A stretch of 64,000 nucleotides of DNA from Verrucomicrobiota bacterium (lineage in GTDB: Bacteria > Verrucomicrobiota > Verrucomicrobiia > Verrucomicrobiales > Verrucomicrobiaceae): the NCBI GenBank assembly GCA_017301975.1, contig JAFLEI010000019.1, positions 62,001-126,000 of the forward strand, given 5' to 3'. Made by a program: the position numbers and the translations under genes. The notes below the pieces were generated by a model. That model saw only the letters and a list, made by a program, of their open reading frames with translations, was not told the origin of the DNA and did no database searches. Below are positions 1-8,087 of the stretch, one piece after another; position 1 is the stretch's first letter; every line of letters starts with the position of its first letter.

Positions 1-90
1 AAAATTCCCTCCACCGGAACCACCCACATCCTGGCCCTCAGCAAGCTCTCTCCCGAAAGCCAGGCCCAGGCCAAAGCCGCGGTGAAATGA
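1..90 (+). CDS. C-terminal end of an upstream protein (partial)
   Basis: Frame 1 is open from the window edge to a TGA at 88-90 and gives a 29-residue tail ending in ...AQAKAAVK. The stop overlaps the start of the next gene in an ATGA arrangement, so the two are probably translationally coupled. The tail is too short to assign a family. Confidence 0.6.
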   Translation, partial: KIPSTGTTHILALSKLSPESQAQAKAAVK

Positions 91-1436
91 CCATGAAGCG
101 CGCACGTGCCATCGCAGCGTTCAGCCTGTTGCTGTTCAGCAGCGCCGCGGTGGCGGAGATGCGTGTCTGGACAAATACCAGCGGCCAGCTCATCGAGGCC
201 GAGCTCATTGGCGTGAACGCTGCCAACCGTTCCCTCAATGTTCGTCTAAAAAACGGCGCGGAATTCGAGATCGCCATCGACACTCTCAGTCCGCCAGACA
301 AGGCCTACGCCAAAGAGCATTGGCAGGCGCTGCAGAATGCTCCGGCGAGCGCCGCCCCAGGGCGAGTCTCAGAAGCCTCTCTCAAAACCCTTCCTGAATC
401 ATTCCGTTCCCGTTTCACTCCCGCAGCTCGTCTTGAGGCCATCCGCCGGGGCGGCGGCACTCCAGAGATCGAGGCCGCCGTCGCAGCTTCCCTGAATCTG
501 TTTAAAACCAGCCAGAACCCCGAAGGCTCCTGGGGCCGCGCCAACAAAGGCGCAATGACTGGCTTCGTACTTCAGTGTTTTCTTGGCCATGGCGAAACAC
601 CGGATTCTCCCGAGTATGGAGACGCCATCGTGAAGGGGCTTCTTTACTTGATCGAGCTCGGCAGGAAGAACCCGCATGGCATTTTTTCCGAAAGGTGGGT
701 GGGAAACGGCGGCGGTGCTGGAACTTATGAGCATGCCATTGCCACCACCGCAGTCTGCGAGGCTTATCTCTTGGCCCGCCTAAACTCCAGGAGTCTTCCG
801 GGGCTCCGTGAGAGCTTTGAAACCGCCATCAAGACAATCATCAGCCAGCAGACGAGCAAGGGGTCCTGGACTTATGGCGGCGAGACGATTGTTTACAATC
901 CTGGCAGCGGTTCCGATCTATCCCTGGCCAACTGGCATTTCCAGGCGCTCAACGTCGCCAGGGCAACCGGCTTGAAAATCGACGGCCTCGAGTCCTGCAT
1001 CAAAAAAGCGCTGTCTTACATCGACTCCGTTCAAACTAAGGACGGCGGATTCGGCGGCGCCAGCCGCGAATCACACTATAACCAATGGAGCCTCAGCGGT
1101 GGTGCCACGGCAGGCCATCTCATGCTGGCTGGGAAAAGCTCGCCTGCGGCTAAAAAGGGCGTCAAATTCATCTCCGGCTTCCTCCAGGCCGAGCCACCGG
1201 AGTGGGAGAAAAACTGCAACCTTTACTGCTGGCATGGCTACAGCAATGCGCTCTTTCTCAACGGCGGGGCCGAGTGGACGACCTTCGCCACCCAGGTCAT
1301 GCCGCAAATCCTCGCCGCCCAGCAGCCGGACGGCTCTTTCAAACGCGGCCGTCCCAACTGGCCTGCCGGCGATGCCGCAGACGCCACCTATCGTCAGGCC
1401 CTCTGCACCTTGATCCTCGAAACGTTTTATCGCTGA
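87..1436 (+). CDS. Exported SHD1-domain protein with prenyltransferase/squalene-cyclase-like toroid
   Basis: The 449-aa product has a signal peptide (hydrophobic AAFSLLLFSSAAVA, cleavage near residue 23). Residues about 25-75 (RVWTNTSGQLIEAELIGV and then RLKNGAEFEI) match the SHD1-type beta domain frequent in exported planctomycete and verrucomicrobial proteins. Residues about 110-449 hold repeated helical hairpins with motifs such as QNPEGSWG, KDGGFGG and QPDGSFKRG, as in alpha/alpha toroids of terpenoid cyclases and prenyltransferases. No cyclase DXDD motif was seen, so it is more likely a structural or binding toroid than an enzyme. It overlaps the preceding reading frame by 4 nt. A second start at 93 (MKRARAIAAF) is equally possible. 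Its substrate is unknown. Confidence 0.75.
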   Translation: MTMKRARAIAAFSLLLFSSAAVAEMRVWTNTSGQLIEAELIGVNAANRSLNVRLKNGAEFEIAIDTLSPPDKAYAKEHWQALQNAPASAAPGRVSEASLKTLPESFRSRFTPAARLEAIRRGGGTPEIEAAVAASLNLFKTSQNPEGSWGRANKGAMTGFVLQCFLGHGETPDSPEYGDAIVKGLLYLIELGRKNPHGIFSERWVGNGGGAGTYEHAIATTAVCEAYLLARLNSRSLPGLRESFETAIKTIISQQTSKGSWTYGGETIVYNPGSGSDLSLANWHFQALNVARATGLKIDGLESCIKKALSYIDSVQTKDGGFGGASRESHYNQWSLSGGATAGHLMLAGKSSPAAKKGVKFISGFLQAEPPEWEKNCNLYCWHGYSNALFLNGGAEWTTFATQVMPQILAAQQPDGSFKRGRPNWPAGDAADATYRQALCTLILETFYR

Positions 1437-1450
1437 GCCCGTGGCACGGC

Positions 1451-2548
1451 TCACGCCAGGACAAACATCGTCTCCGCCACCCGCTGGCCGTTCACCTGCA
1501 ATTCCACACGGTGCCTGCCTGAGTAATGTTTGCGCGTCGTGAAATCGCGCACCACCTGCGATTTGACGAGTTCGATTTCAGCATGCGCAGGCAGATCAAT
1601 CTCCGTCCACTTAAAGACCTTCTCCGCGCTCCCGCCGCTCGCCTTGATGTAATGCACCACGTAGTCAATCGCCAGCCGCTGCGCACGGCCTGAGGTGGAA
1701 GTCAGCGCCGCCGTCAGCGTAAGCCGCTGCCCCAGTTCCAGGCGTGATGGAGAAGCTTCCAGCTTCGCCGAGACCTCCGCCTGTTTGCCAAAGCCAAACA
1801 GCTTCAACGCCCCCGGATGCCCGCGCTTGATCAGCGTGCGGCACGCATGCTTGGCGATCCACCGCAGGTGCTCCCGTTGCAGATCCCAGCCTTCGAGGCG
1901 TTGCAAAACAAAGTCATGATGATCCTTCGTGATGTCGTTGAGATGATTCGCCACCGACCGTCGTACAAACAGGGAGTCATCATCCTTCAGCGCTTCCAAA
2001 ATCTTCGCCGTCGGCTCGGGGTCGCGCACCAGCGCCTGCAAACGCATGCCCCAGGGAAGGCGCGGCCGCGAACCCTCGCTCGCCAGTCGTCTCACCTTCT
2101 CATCCGGGTCAGCAGTCCACGCGTGCATCATTTGCAACGCGCGCTTTTGATCCGCCAGAATGAACGGTCGCACCGCAAACTCCGCCGAGCCAAACACCGT
2201 GAAAAACCTCAGCGCCTCCATCGAGAAATCGAAATCATCCAGGCCGTACGTCGCCACGAAATCACCCAGGAAAATGGTCACAAATTCATGCCCGATGCGC
2301 GGCGCCAGCTTTTGCAGCGCCCGCACCTTTTGCTGATACGTTCCCGGCAGCGCCGCATCCACCGCCACCGCGCACTGATGCACACGCTGCATCAGGCTGC
2401 GCTCTTCCAGCCCATCCAGCACGGACTTCATGAAATCATCGATGCGAAACCTCGGCGCGATGCTGGCAAGTTCCTTGGCGATGGCCCGATAGCGGGCGGC
2501 ATCAAACCATTCTTTGAGCTGTGGCGGAGGGGAGGGTTCAGGAGGCAT
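1451..2548 (-). CDS. DNA alkylation repair protein (AlkC/AlkD-like HEAT-repeat glycosylase)
   Basis: I chose the ATG at 2548 (MPPEPSPPPQLKEWFDAA, 365 aa). The frame extends 47 codons upstream, but that part is low-complexity and overlaps the promoter of the divergent aminotransferase gene. The body is built of HEAT-like helical repeats with typical DNA-alkylation-repair features: KVRRLASEGSRPRLPWG, the DDSLFVRRSVANHLND repeat and LRWIAKHACRTLIKRG. This family removes alkylated bases such as 3-methyladenine. The last 100 residues or so form a beta-rich extension (RLTLTAALTSTSG onward) that resembles the AlkC-type C-terminal domain. It converges with the preceding gene, leaving a 14-nt gap. Confidence 0.82.
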   Translation of the reverse strand: MPPEPSPPPQLKEWFDAARYRAIAKELASIAPRFRIDDFMKSVLDGLEERSLMQRVHQCAVAVDAALPGTYQQKVRALQKLAPRIGHEFVTIFLGDFVATYGLDDFDFSMEALRFFTVFGSAEFAVRPFILADQKRALQMMHAWTADPDEKVRRLASEGSRPRLPWGMRLQALVRDPEPTAKILEALKDDDSLFVRRSVANHLNDITKDHHDFVLQRLEGWDLQREHLRWIAKHACRTLIKRGHPGALKLFGFGKQAEVSAKLEASPSRLELGQRLTLTAALTSTSGRAQRLAIDYVVHYIKASGGSAEKVFKWTEIDLPAHAEIELVKSQVVRDFTTRKHYSGRHRVELQVNGQRVAETMFVLA

Positions 2549-2618
2549 GATCAGCGGCGCAGCATGTGGGGCAGATTGGTTGGTTGCACGTTGGCGGCTT
2601 CTCGCCCAAATCGCAAGG

Positions 2619-3776
2619 ATGCCCGCAACTTCCCGCCGCCTCCACGCCTTCACCGAATCCGTCATTCGTGCGATGACGCGTCTCTCCAATCAGCATGGCG
2701 CGATCAATCTTTCCCAAGGCTTTCCCGACTTCAATCCGCCGGAGGAACTGCTCACCGCTCTCGAGCGCGCCACCCGGGGCCCGTTCCATCAGTACGCCGT
2801 CACCTGGGGCGCGCCGCGCTTCCGTCAGGCCCTCGCCAAAAAGATCTCTCATTTCTCCGGCACCCCCGTTGATCCAGATCAAAACCTCGTCGTCACCTGT
2901 GGCAGCACCGAGGCCATGATGTGCGCCATGATGACCTGCTGCGAGCCCGGTGACAAAGTCATCGTCTTCTCCCCCTTCTACGAAAACTACGCCGCAGACG
3001 CCATCCTCTCCGGAGCCGAACCCATCTACGTCCCCCTGCGCCCGCCCCAGTTCGGCTTTGATCCCGATGAACTCGCGCGCGCCTTTGCGCAGGGAGCGAA
3101 GGCCATCATTGTCTGCAATCCCTCCAACCCCACCGGCAAAGTCTTCACCCGCGCCGAGCTGCAATTGATCCTCGATCTCGCCGAAAAACACGATGCCTTT
3201 GTCATCACCGACGAGCCCTACGAGCACATCGTCTACGCCCCGCATGAGCACGTATACATGCACGGGCTCCCCGGCGCTTCTGAACGCGTCATCGTGTGCA
3301 ATTCACTCTCCAAGACCTACTCCATCACCGGCTGGCGCCTCGGCTACGTGCAGGCCGCTCCGCACATCATCGCGCAGGCGCGCAAAGTGCACGACTTCCT
3401 CACCGTCGGTGCCGCCGCTCCTCTTCAGGAGGCCGCCGTCGCCGGCCTCGAACTCTCTGACAGCTACTACCACGGCCTGCGCGATCTCTACACCGAGAAG
3501 CGCGATGTCTTCCTCAATCACCTCCGCGCCACCGGCCTCCCATTCACCGAACCCCACGGCGCCTACTACGTCCTCATGGACATCTCCTCCCTCGGCTTCC
3601 CCACCGACACCGAAGCCGCCGAATGGTTCGTCCGCGAAGTCGGCGTCGCCGGCGTCCCCGGCTCCAGCTTCTTCCGCGAACCCGAACACCGCTTCATCCG
3701 CTTCCACTATGCCAAGCAGCTCGAAACGCTGAACGCGGCAGGAGAGAAATTGCTGCGGGTGAAGCAGGGAAGGTGA
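2619..3776 (+). CDS. Pyridoxal-phosphate aminotransferase, class I/II
   Basis: The 385-aa product starts at ATG 2619 (MPATSRRLHAFTESVIRAM). The upstream extension of the frame overlaps the divergent gene and is not conserved-looking. Family hallmarks are INLSQGFPDF near the N-terminus, ICNPSNPTGKVF, DEPYEHIVY (Asp and Tyr contacting the pyridine ring) and NSLSKTYSITGWRLGY with the PLP-binding lysine. The order and length fit the methionine / kynurenine-oxoglutarate aminotransferase branch (YbdL-like), but the substrate cannot be fixed from sequence alone. It faces cysA tail to tail with a 7-nt gap, so any terminator lies inside a coding region. Confidence 0.9.
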   Translation: MPATSRRLHAFTESVIRAMTRLSNQHGAINLSQGFPDFNPPEELLTALERATRGPFHQYAVTWGAPRFRQALAKKISHFSGTPVDPDQNLVVTCGSTEAMMCAMMTCCEPGDKVIVFSPFYENYAADAILSGAEPIYVPLRPPQFGFDPDELARAFAQGAKAIIVCNPSNPTGKVFTRAELQLILDLAEKHDAFVITDEPYEHIVYAPHEHVYMHGLPGASERVIVCNSLSKTYSITGWRLGYVQAAPHIIAQARKVHDFLTVGAAAPLQEAAVAGLELSDSYYHGLRDLYTEKRDVFLNHLRATGLPFTEPHGAYYVLMDISSLGFPTDTEAAEWFVREVGVAGVPGSSFFREPEHRFIRFHYAKQLETLNAAGEKLLRVKQGR

Positions 3777-3783
3777 GTGCAGC

Positions 3784-4518
3784 TCAAATCATCACGCAGT
3801 CGAGAAAATCCGCCACAAACTCATTCTTCGGATGCTCGCGCAATTGCTGCGGTGAGCCGACCTGCTGGATGCTGCCCTCGTGCAGAACGACGACGCGATC
3901 TGCGAGTTCAAAGGCTTCGTCCTGATCGTGGGTGACGAACAGCGTCGTCACGCGGGTCTCGTCGTGAAACTGCCGGAGCCATTTCCGCAGCGTCTTCCGC
4001 ACCTTGGCATCCAGGGCGCCGAAAGGTTCGTCGAGCAGGAGCACCTGCGGCCCCACGGCAAGCGCACGTGCCAGCGCCACACGCTGTTTCTGCCCGCCGC
4101 TGAGCTGTGACGGATAGCGGTCACCATAACCTTCGAGGGCGATGCGGTGCAGGAGGTGAGTAACTGACTTGTCGATGTCCTTCCGGTCAGGCCGCTCTGG
4201 CCGTTTCATCACCCGCAGACCAAAGGCAATGTTCTCCGCCACAGTCATATGATTGAAGAGCGCATAGTTCTGGAAGACGAAGCCCGCCTTGCGCTCGTAG
4301 GCGCTGCGGTGGGTCACATCGGAGCCATGAAACTGGATGCTGCCATCGCCCACGTCGGCGAATTCAAGTCCGGCGATGATGCGCAGCAGCGTGGTCTTGC
4401 CGCTGCCGCTGGGTCCCAGCAGGGCGACGAGTTCTCCGGTTTTGACTTCGAGATCGACGTTCTTCAGCGCATTGAAGCTGCCGAAGGTTTTGGAGATTTG
4501 GTGGATGTGGATGCTCAT
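3784..4518 (-). CDS. cysA: Sulfate/thiosulfate ABC transporter ATP-binding protein CysA
   Basis: This 244-aa ATPase powers sulfate import at the inner face of the cytoplasmic membrane. Walker A is GPSGSGKTT, the signature is LSGGQKQRVALARA, Walker B is LLLDEPFGALD and the switch histidine lies in VTHDQDEAF. It is about 100 residues shorter than classical CysA because the C-terminal regulatory beta domain is missing. The ATG overlaps the cysW stop (ATGA at 4515-4518) and is preceded by a GAGGAGC ribosome-binding site. It is the last gene of the sbp-M14-cysT-cysW-cysA operon. Confidence 0.94.
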   Translation of the reverse strand: MSIHIHQISKTFGSFNALKNVDLEVKTGELVALLGPSGSGKTTLLRIIAGLEFADVGDGSIQFHGSDVTHRSAYERKAGFVFQNYALFNHMTVAENIAFGLRVMKRPERPDRKDIDKSVTHLLHRIALEGYGDRYPSQLSGGQKQRVALARALAVGPQVLLLDEPFGALDAKVRKTLRKWLRQFHDETRVTTLFVTHDQDEAFELADRVVVLHEGSIQQVGSPQQLREHPKNEFVADFLDCVMI

Positions 4519-5375
4519 GCTGCTCCTCGTTGAGTGGTCGTCAGAGTTTTCAAAATCAGGGTCACCAGCGCCAGGAGGGCTAGCACGGAGGCCACGGCAA
4601 AAGCCGGGACAAACTGGTATTCATTGTACAAAACTTCGATATGCAGCGGCACCGTATTGGTCTTGTTGCGGATGTGCCCGCTGACCACGGACACTGCGCC
4701 AAACTCGCCCATGCTGCGGGCGTTGCAGAGGATGATTCCATAGAGCAGGCCCCATTTGATCTTTGGCAGTGTTACGCGCCAGAACATCTGGAAGCCGTTC
4801 GCACCCAGCGTCATCGCAGCCTCCTCCTCAGCCTGGCCCTGCGCCTCCATCTGCGGTGCCAGAATGCGGGCCACAAACGTGAAGGTGACAAAGATCGTGC
4901 TCAGCACGATGCCGGGCAGCGCGAAGATGATCTTGATGCCATGCTCCTTCAGCGTCGGGCCAAACAATCCCTGCGCCCCAAACAGCAGCACATAGACCAT
5001 GCCCGCGATGACAGGGGACACCCACAACGGCAGCTCAATCAGCGAGGTCAGAAAGCGTTTGCCACGAAACCGAAAGCGCGAAACGCACCACGCCGCCGCG
5101 AGACCAAACAGGGTGTTCAGCGGCACGGTGATCGCCGCCACCTTCAGCGTGAGCCAGACCGCATGCAGGGTGGCGCGGTCATCAAAAGCTTCGACAAAGC
5201 CCTCCCACCCTTTTCGAAATGCCTCCTGAAAAATGACGACCAGAGGCAGCACAAACATGAGCCCCATGAAACCCACCGCCGTGCCAATGATGAGCACTCG
5301 GGATGCGAGAGAGTCGGAGGTCGCTTTTCGCGGACGCGTGCGGCGGGCAGGGGAGATGTCAATGATGGCGGCCAT
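4515..5375 (-). CDS. cysW: Sulfate ABC transporter permease CysW
   Basis: The 286-aa integral membrane protein begins with MAAIIDISPARRTRPRK; a TTG 12 nt upstream is an alternative start. It has about six transmembrane segments and the EAA-loop sequence EEAAMTLGANGFQMFWRVTLP that contacts the ATPase. MGEFGAVSVVSGHIRNKTNT is the CysW-type sulfate permease signature. It lies 21 nt after cysT and overlaps cysA by 4 nt. Together with CysT and CysA it forms the sulfate/thiosulfate translocation pore. Confidence 0.93.
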   Translation of the reverse strand: MAAIIDISPARRTRPRKATSDSLASRVLIIGTAVGFMGLMFVLPLVVIFQEAFRKGWEGFVEAFDDRATLHAVWLTLKVAAITVPLNTLFGLAAAWCVSRFRFRGKRFLTSLIELPLWVSPVIAGMVYVLLFGAQGLFGPTLKEHGIKIIFALPGIVLSTIFVTFTFVARILAPQMEAQGQAEEEAAMTLGANGFQMFWRVTLPKIKWGLLYGIILCNARSMGEFGAVSVVSGHIRNKTNTVPLHIEVLYNEYQFVPAFAVASVLALLALVTLILKTLTTTQRGAA

Positions 5376-5396
5376 GGGGAAATTCAATTCTTCAGT

Positions 5397-6221
5397 TCAT
5401 CTTCCGGTGCGCTTTCGGCTCCATTGCGCCAGCGCGTTGGACAGCAGCAGGATCGCAAAAGATGCAGCCAGCATCACCACCCCGATGGTGGCGGCACCGG
5501 AGTAGTCATATTCTTCCAGTCGCATCGTGATGAGCAGGGGCGCGATCTCCGTCTTGAAAGGCAGATTGCCGGAGATGAAAACGACGCTGCCGTATTCCCC
5601 CACCGCGCGGCCAAACGCCAGCGTCATGCCCGCGAGCGTCGATGGCAGCAGCGCAGGAAACACCACGCGCGTGAGCGTCTGCCAGCGGTTTGCGCCCAGG
5701 CAGGCGGCGGCCTCCTCGACATCCATGGAAAGATCCGCAATGACGGGCTGCAAGGTGCGCACCACGAATGGAAAGCCCACGAAAGTCAGCGCAATCGTGA
5801 TGCCCAGCGGTGCATACGCGGCCTTGATGTCATGCTGCGCCAGCCAGGCACCAATCCAGCCGTTCGGCGCATACAAGGTGACCAGCGCGATGCCCGCCAC
5901 CGCCGTCGGAAGCGCAAAGGGCAGGTCCACCATCGCATCCAGCAGTCGGCGGCCCGGGAACGAGTAGCGCTCCAACGCCCAGGCGGTGATCAGCCCGAAG
6001 ACCGCATTCACCAGCGCAGCCGCGAAGGCCGTGCCAAAGCTGAGCTTGAGAGATGAAATCACACGCGCTTGCGTCAGCGTGTTCAGCATGTGCTCCCAGC
6101 CGCCGCCCGTGGCCTTCCACACGAGCATGGACAGCGGGAAGAGCACAATGAGGCTCAAATAAGTGATGGTGAAGCCGAGCGAAAGCCTGAAGCCCGGCAG
6201 CACGTGGCGTGAATAGGCCAT
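5397..6221 (-). CDS. cysT: Sulfate ABC transporter permease CysT (CysU)
   Basis: The 274-aa protein has about six transmembrane helices and the EAA motif EEAAACLGANRWQTLTRVVFP. The segment GRAVGEYGSVVFISGNLPFK is typical of the CysT subunit. Its place directly before cysW, with a short 21-nt gap, agrees with the assignment. It is the second half of the membrane pore for sulfate uptake. Confidence 0.93.
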   Translation of the reverse strand: MAYSRHVLPGFRLSLGFTITYLSLIVLFPLSMLVWKATGGGWEHMLNTLTQARVISSLKLSFGTAFAAALVNAVFGLITAWALERYSFPGRRLLDAMVDLPFALPTAVAGIALVTLYAPNGWIGAWLAQHDIKAAYAPLGITIALTFVGFPFVVRTLQPVIADLSMDVEEAAACLGANRWQTLTRVVFPALLPSTLAGMTLAFGRAVGEYGSVVFISGNLPFKTEIAPLLITMRLEEYDYSGAATIGVVMLAASFAILLLSNALAQWSRKRTGR

Positions 6222-6230
6222 GAGCGCTGA

Positions 6231-7007
6231 TTACAGGTTGGCGGCGTAAGCTTGAAGTTCGCGGTATTCCGCGAGGATGCGTTTCACCGCGGCGACGGTC
6301 GCTTTGACCTGCGCATCCATCGGCGCAAGCGCAGGAGTCTCAAACACGATTTCCAGCGCATGTGGACGCTGCTCCGGCGGAGCACTCAGGATGCCGAGGT
6401 AGCCTTCCTTGATGATGCCGCGCGAGGCGAGGAACCCATCGATGATATGCTGCTCATTGCGTGGCAGAAAGTCCGCCGCCGCCTGCAGGGCCGGCTCCAG
6501 CAAATGCTCGCTCAGCAGCGCTCCGCTGACGAAGCCATAGCAGCCGTCGGAGGTGTCATCCGAGTGCAGCGAGATGATGCCTTCGTAGCTTTCGCGACGC
6601 AGCTCGCTTTCAAGATAGACGACTTCGGGCTCGGTGGAGCCAAACCAGAACTCGCGGTTCAGGTCCAGACCGCTGTGGCTGTGCCGTGTGCCGAGATTGC
6701 GGCCCGTGGGATTGCAGATCGGGAAAAAGTGCAGCTCATAGTCGTGCAACTCCTCCGGCTTCTCCGCAGCCCAGTGGATGAGCTCCTGCGTGGCCAGGGT
6801 CCCCGCCTCCTCATCCCCATGGATGCCCGCAAAGATGCCGATCTTGATGCCATGACCCGTTTTCACGGGCTTGCTGACAATCTTCGGGATGAAGATGCCT
6901 TGGTCTGGCGGATCCGTTTCAATCATCAGTCGTCTGTCCGGCAGCGGGATGCTGCCACGCTGAGGTGCGTGCCTGCCGGTGAACTGCAAATGGGATGGAA
7001 GTGTCAT
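6231..7007 (-). CDS. M14-family zinc deacylase (succinylglutamate desuccinylase/aspartoacylase-like)
   Basis: The 258-aa cytoplasmic protein has the zinc-binding H-x-x-E of the M14 fold in FAGIHGDEEAG (near residue 80) and a downstream histidine in ISLHSDDTSDG. CNPTGRNLGTRHSHSGLDLNR is interrupted here as CNPTGRN followed by SGLDLNREFW, both common in this family. Members hydrolyse amide bonds of N-acyl amino acids or trim C-terminal residues. It sits between sbp and cysT, 9 nt from cysT and 42 nt from sbp, so it is co-transcribed with sulfate-transport genes. That position is unusual and suggests release of an amino acid or sulfur compound from an acylated precursor. The substrate is unknown. 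Confidence 0.8.
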   Translation of the reverse strand: MTLPSHLQFTGRHAPQRGSIPLPDRRLMIETDPPDQGIFIPKIVSKPVKTGHGIKIGIFAGIHGDEEAGTLATQELIHWAAEKPEELHDYELHFFPICNPTGRNLGTRHSHSGLDLNREFWFGSTEPEVVYLESELRRESYEGIISLHSDDTSDGCYGFVSGALLSEHLLEPALQAAADFLPRNEQHIIDGFLASRGIIKEGYLGILSAPPEQRPHALEIVFETPALAPMDAQVKATVAAVKRILAEYRELQAYAANL

Positions 7008-7049
7008 GGTTTCAAGCGCTGACTTTTCGGATGCTGCTGGGGCGGGGCG

Positions 7050-8039
7050 TTATTTGCCCTGGTAGATCTGATCAAAGATGCCGCCGTCATCGAAGTGCTT
7101 CTTCTGCGCCTTTCCCCAGCCGCCGAAGTCACCATCGATGGTCACAAGGTTCAGCTTCGGAAAGCGGGTGCCGTACTTCGCAGCGGCGGCGGCATCATGC
7201 GGGCGGTAGTAGTTTTTGCCGATGATGTCCTGTGCCTCCGGTGTGTAGAGGTATTCCAGGTAGGCTTTCGCCACTTCGGTGGTGCCTTTTTTCTCAGCAT
7301 TCTTGTCCACCACGGCCACGGTGGGCTCTGCCAGGATGCTGATGGAGGGAACGATGATCTTCGTCTGGCCGGGGAACTCACGCTGGATCAGCCAGGCTTC
7401 GTTTTCCCAGGAAAGAAGCACATCGCCGATGCCACGCTGCGCAAAGGTGGTGGTGGCGCCACGTGCGCCAGTGTCCAGCACGGGAACATTTTTGAAGAGC
7501 GCTGCGATGAACTCTCTCGCCTTGTCTTCGCTGCCATATTTTTTCAGTGCATAGGCCCACGCGGCGAGGTAGTTCCAGCGCGCACCACCGGAGGTCTTCG
7601 GATTCGGTGTAATGACGTTCACACCCGGCTTCACCAGGTCATCCCAGTCCTGGATGTTCTTCGGGTTTCCCTTCCGAACCACAAACACAATTGTGCTCGT
7701 GTAAGGTGCGCTGTTGTTCGGCAGTCGCTTCTGCCAGTCAGAAGCAATCAAACCGGCCTGCCTGCCTATCACGTCAATGTCTCCGGCAAGCGCCAGCGTC
7801 ACCACATCAGCCTCCAGTCCATCGATCACCGCACGCGCCTGCTTGCCAGAGCCCCCATGCGACTGGTCAATGCTGACCTTCTTGCCGGTGGTTTCTTTGT
7901 AATGTCTGGCGAAGGCTTTGTTGAATTCCGCATAAAGCTCGCGGGTGGGGTCATAAGAAACGTTCAGCAGCTCAAAGTCGGCTGCGTGCGCGGTGAAGCC
8001 GAAGAGGACGGCGGAGAGGATGGAGATAGAAGTTTTCAT
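7050..8039 (-). CDS. sbp: Periplasmic sulfate-binding protein Sbp
   Basis: The 329-aa protein has a clear signal peptide (MKTSISILSAVLFGFTAHA). The mature start FELLNVSYDPTRELYAEFN and the ligand-loop sequence QSHGGSGKQARAVIDGLEAD are diagnostic of sulfate-binding proteins, as are TPNPKTSGGARWNYLAAWA and ENEAWL. The mature protein appears to contain no Cys and no Met, which fits synthesis under sulfur starvation. It follows the porin gene by 48 nt and feeds CysT/CysW/CysA. Confidence 0.95.
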   Translation of the reverse strand: MKTSISILSAVLFGFTAHAADFELLNVSYDPTRELYAEFNKAFARHYKETTGKKVSIDQSHGGSGKQARAVIDGLEADVVTLALAGDIDVIGRQAGLIASDWQKRLPNNSAPYTSTIVFVVRKGNPKNIQDWDDLVKPGVNVITPNPKTSGGARWNYLAAWAYALKKYGSEDKAREFIAALFKNVPVLDTGARGATTTFAQRGIGDVLLSWENEAWLIQREFPGQTKIIVPSISILAEPTVAVVDKNAEKKGTTEVAKAYLEYLYTPEAQDIIGKNYYRPHDAAAAAKYGTRFPKLNLVTIDGDFGGWGKAQKKHFDDGGIFDQIYQGK

Positions 8040-8087
8040 GAAGTTTGAATGGGTGAGTGGGTCTTTTTTTTGCGAGGATTGAGAAGA

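Noticed and set aside
4641..6056. A 471-codon plus-strand frame opposite cysW and cysT
   Set aside because: It is extremely rich in Arg, Gln and His, as expected from antisense of membrane-protein codons, and the cys genes are certain.
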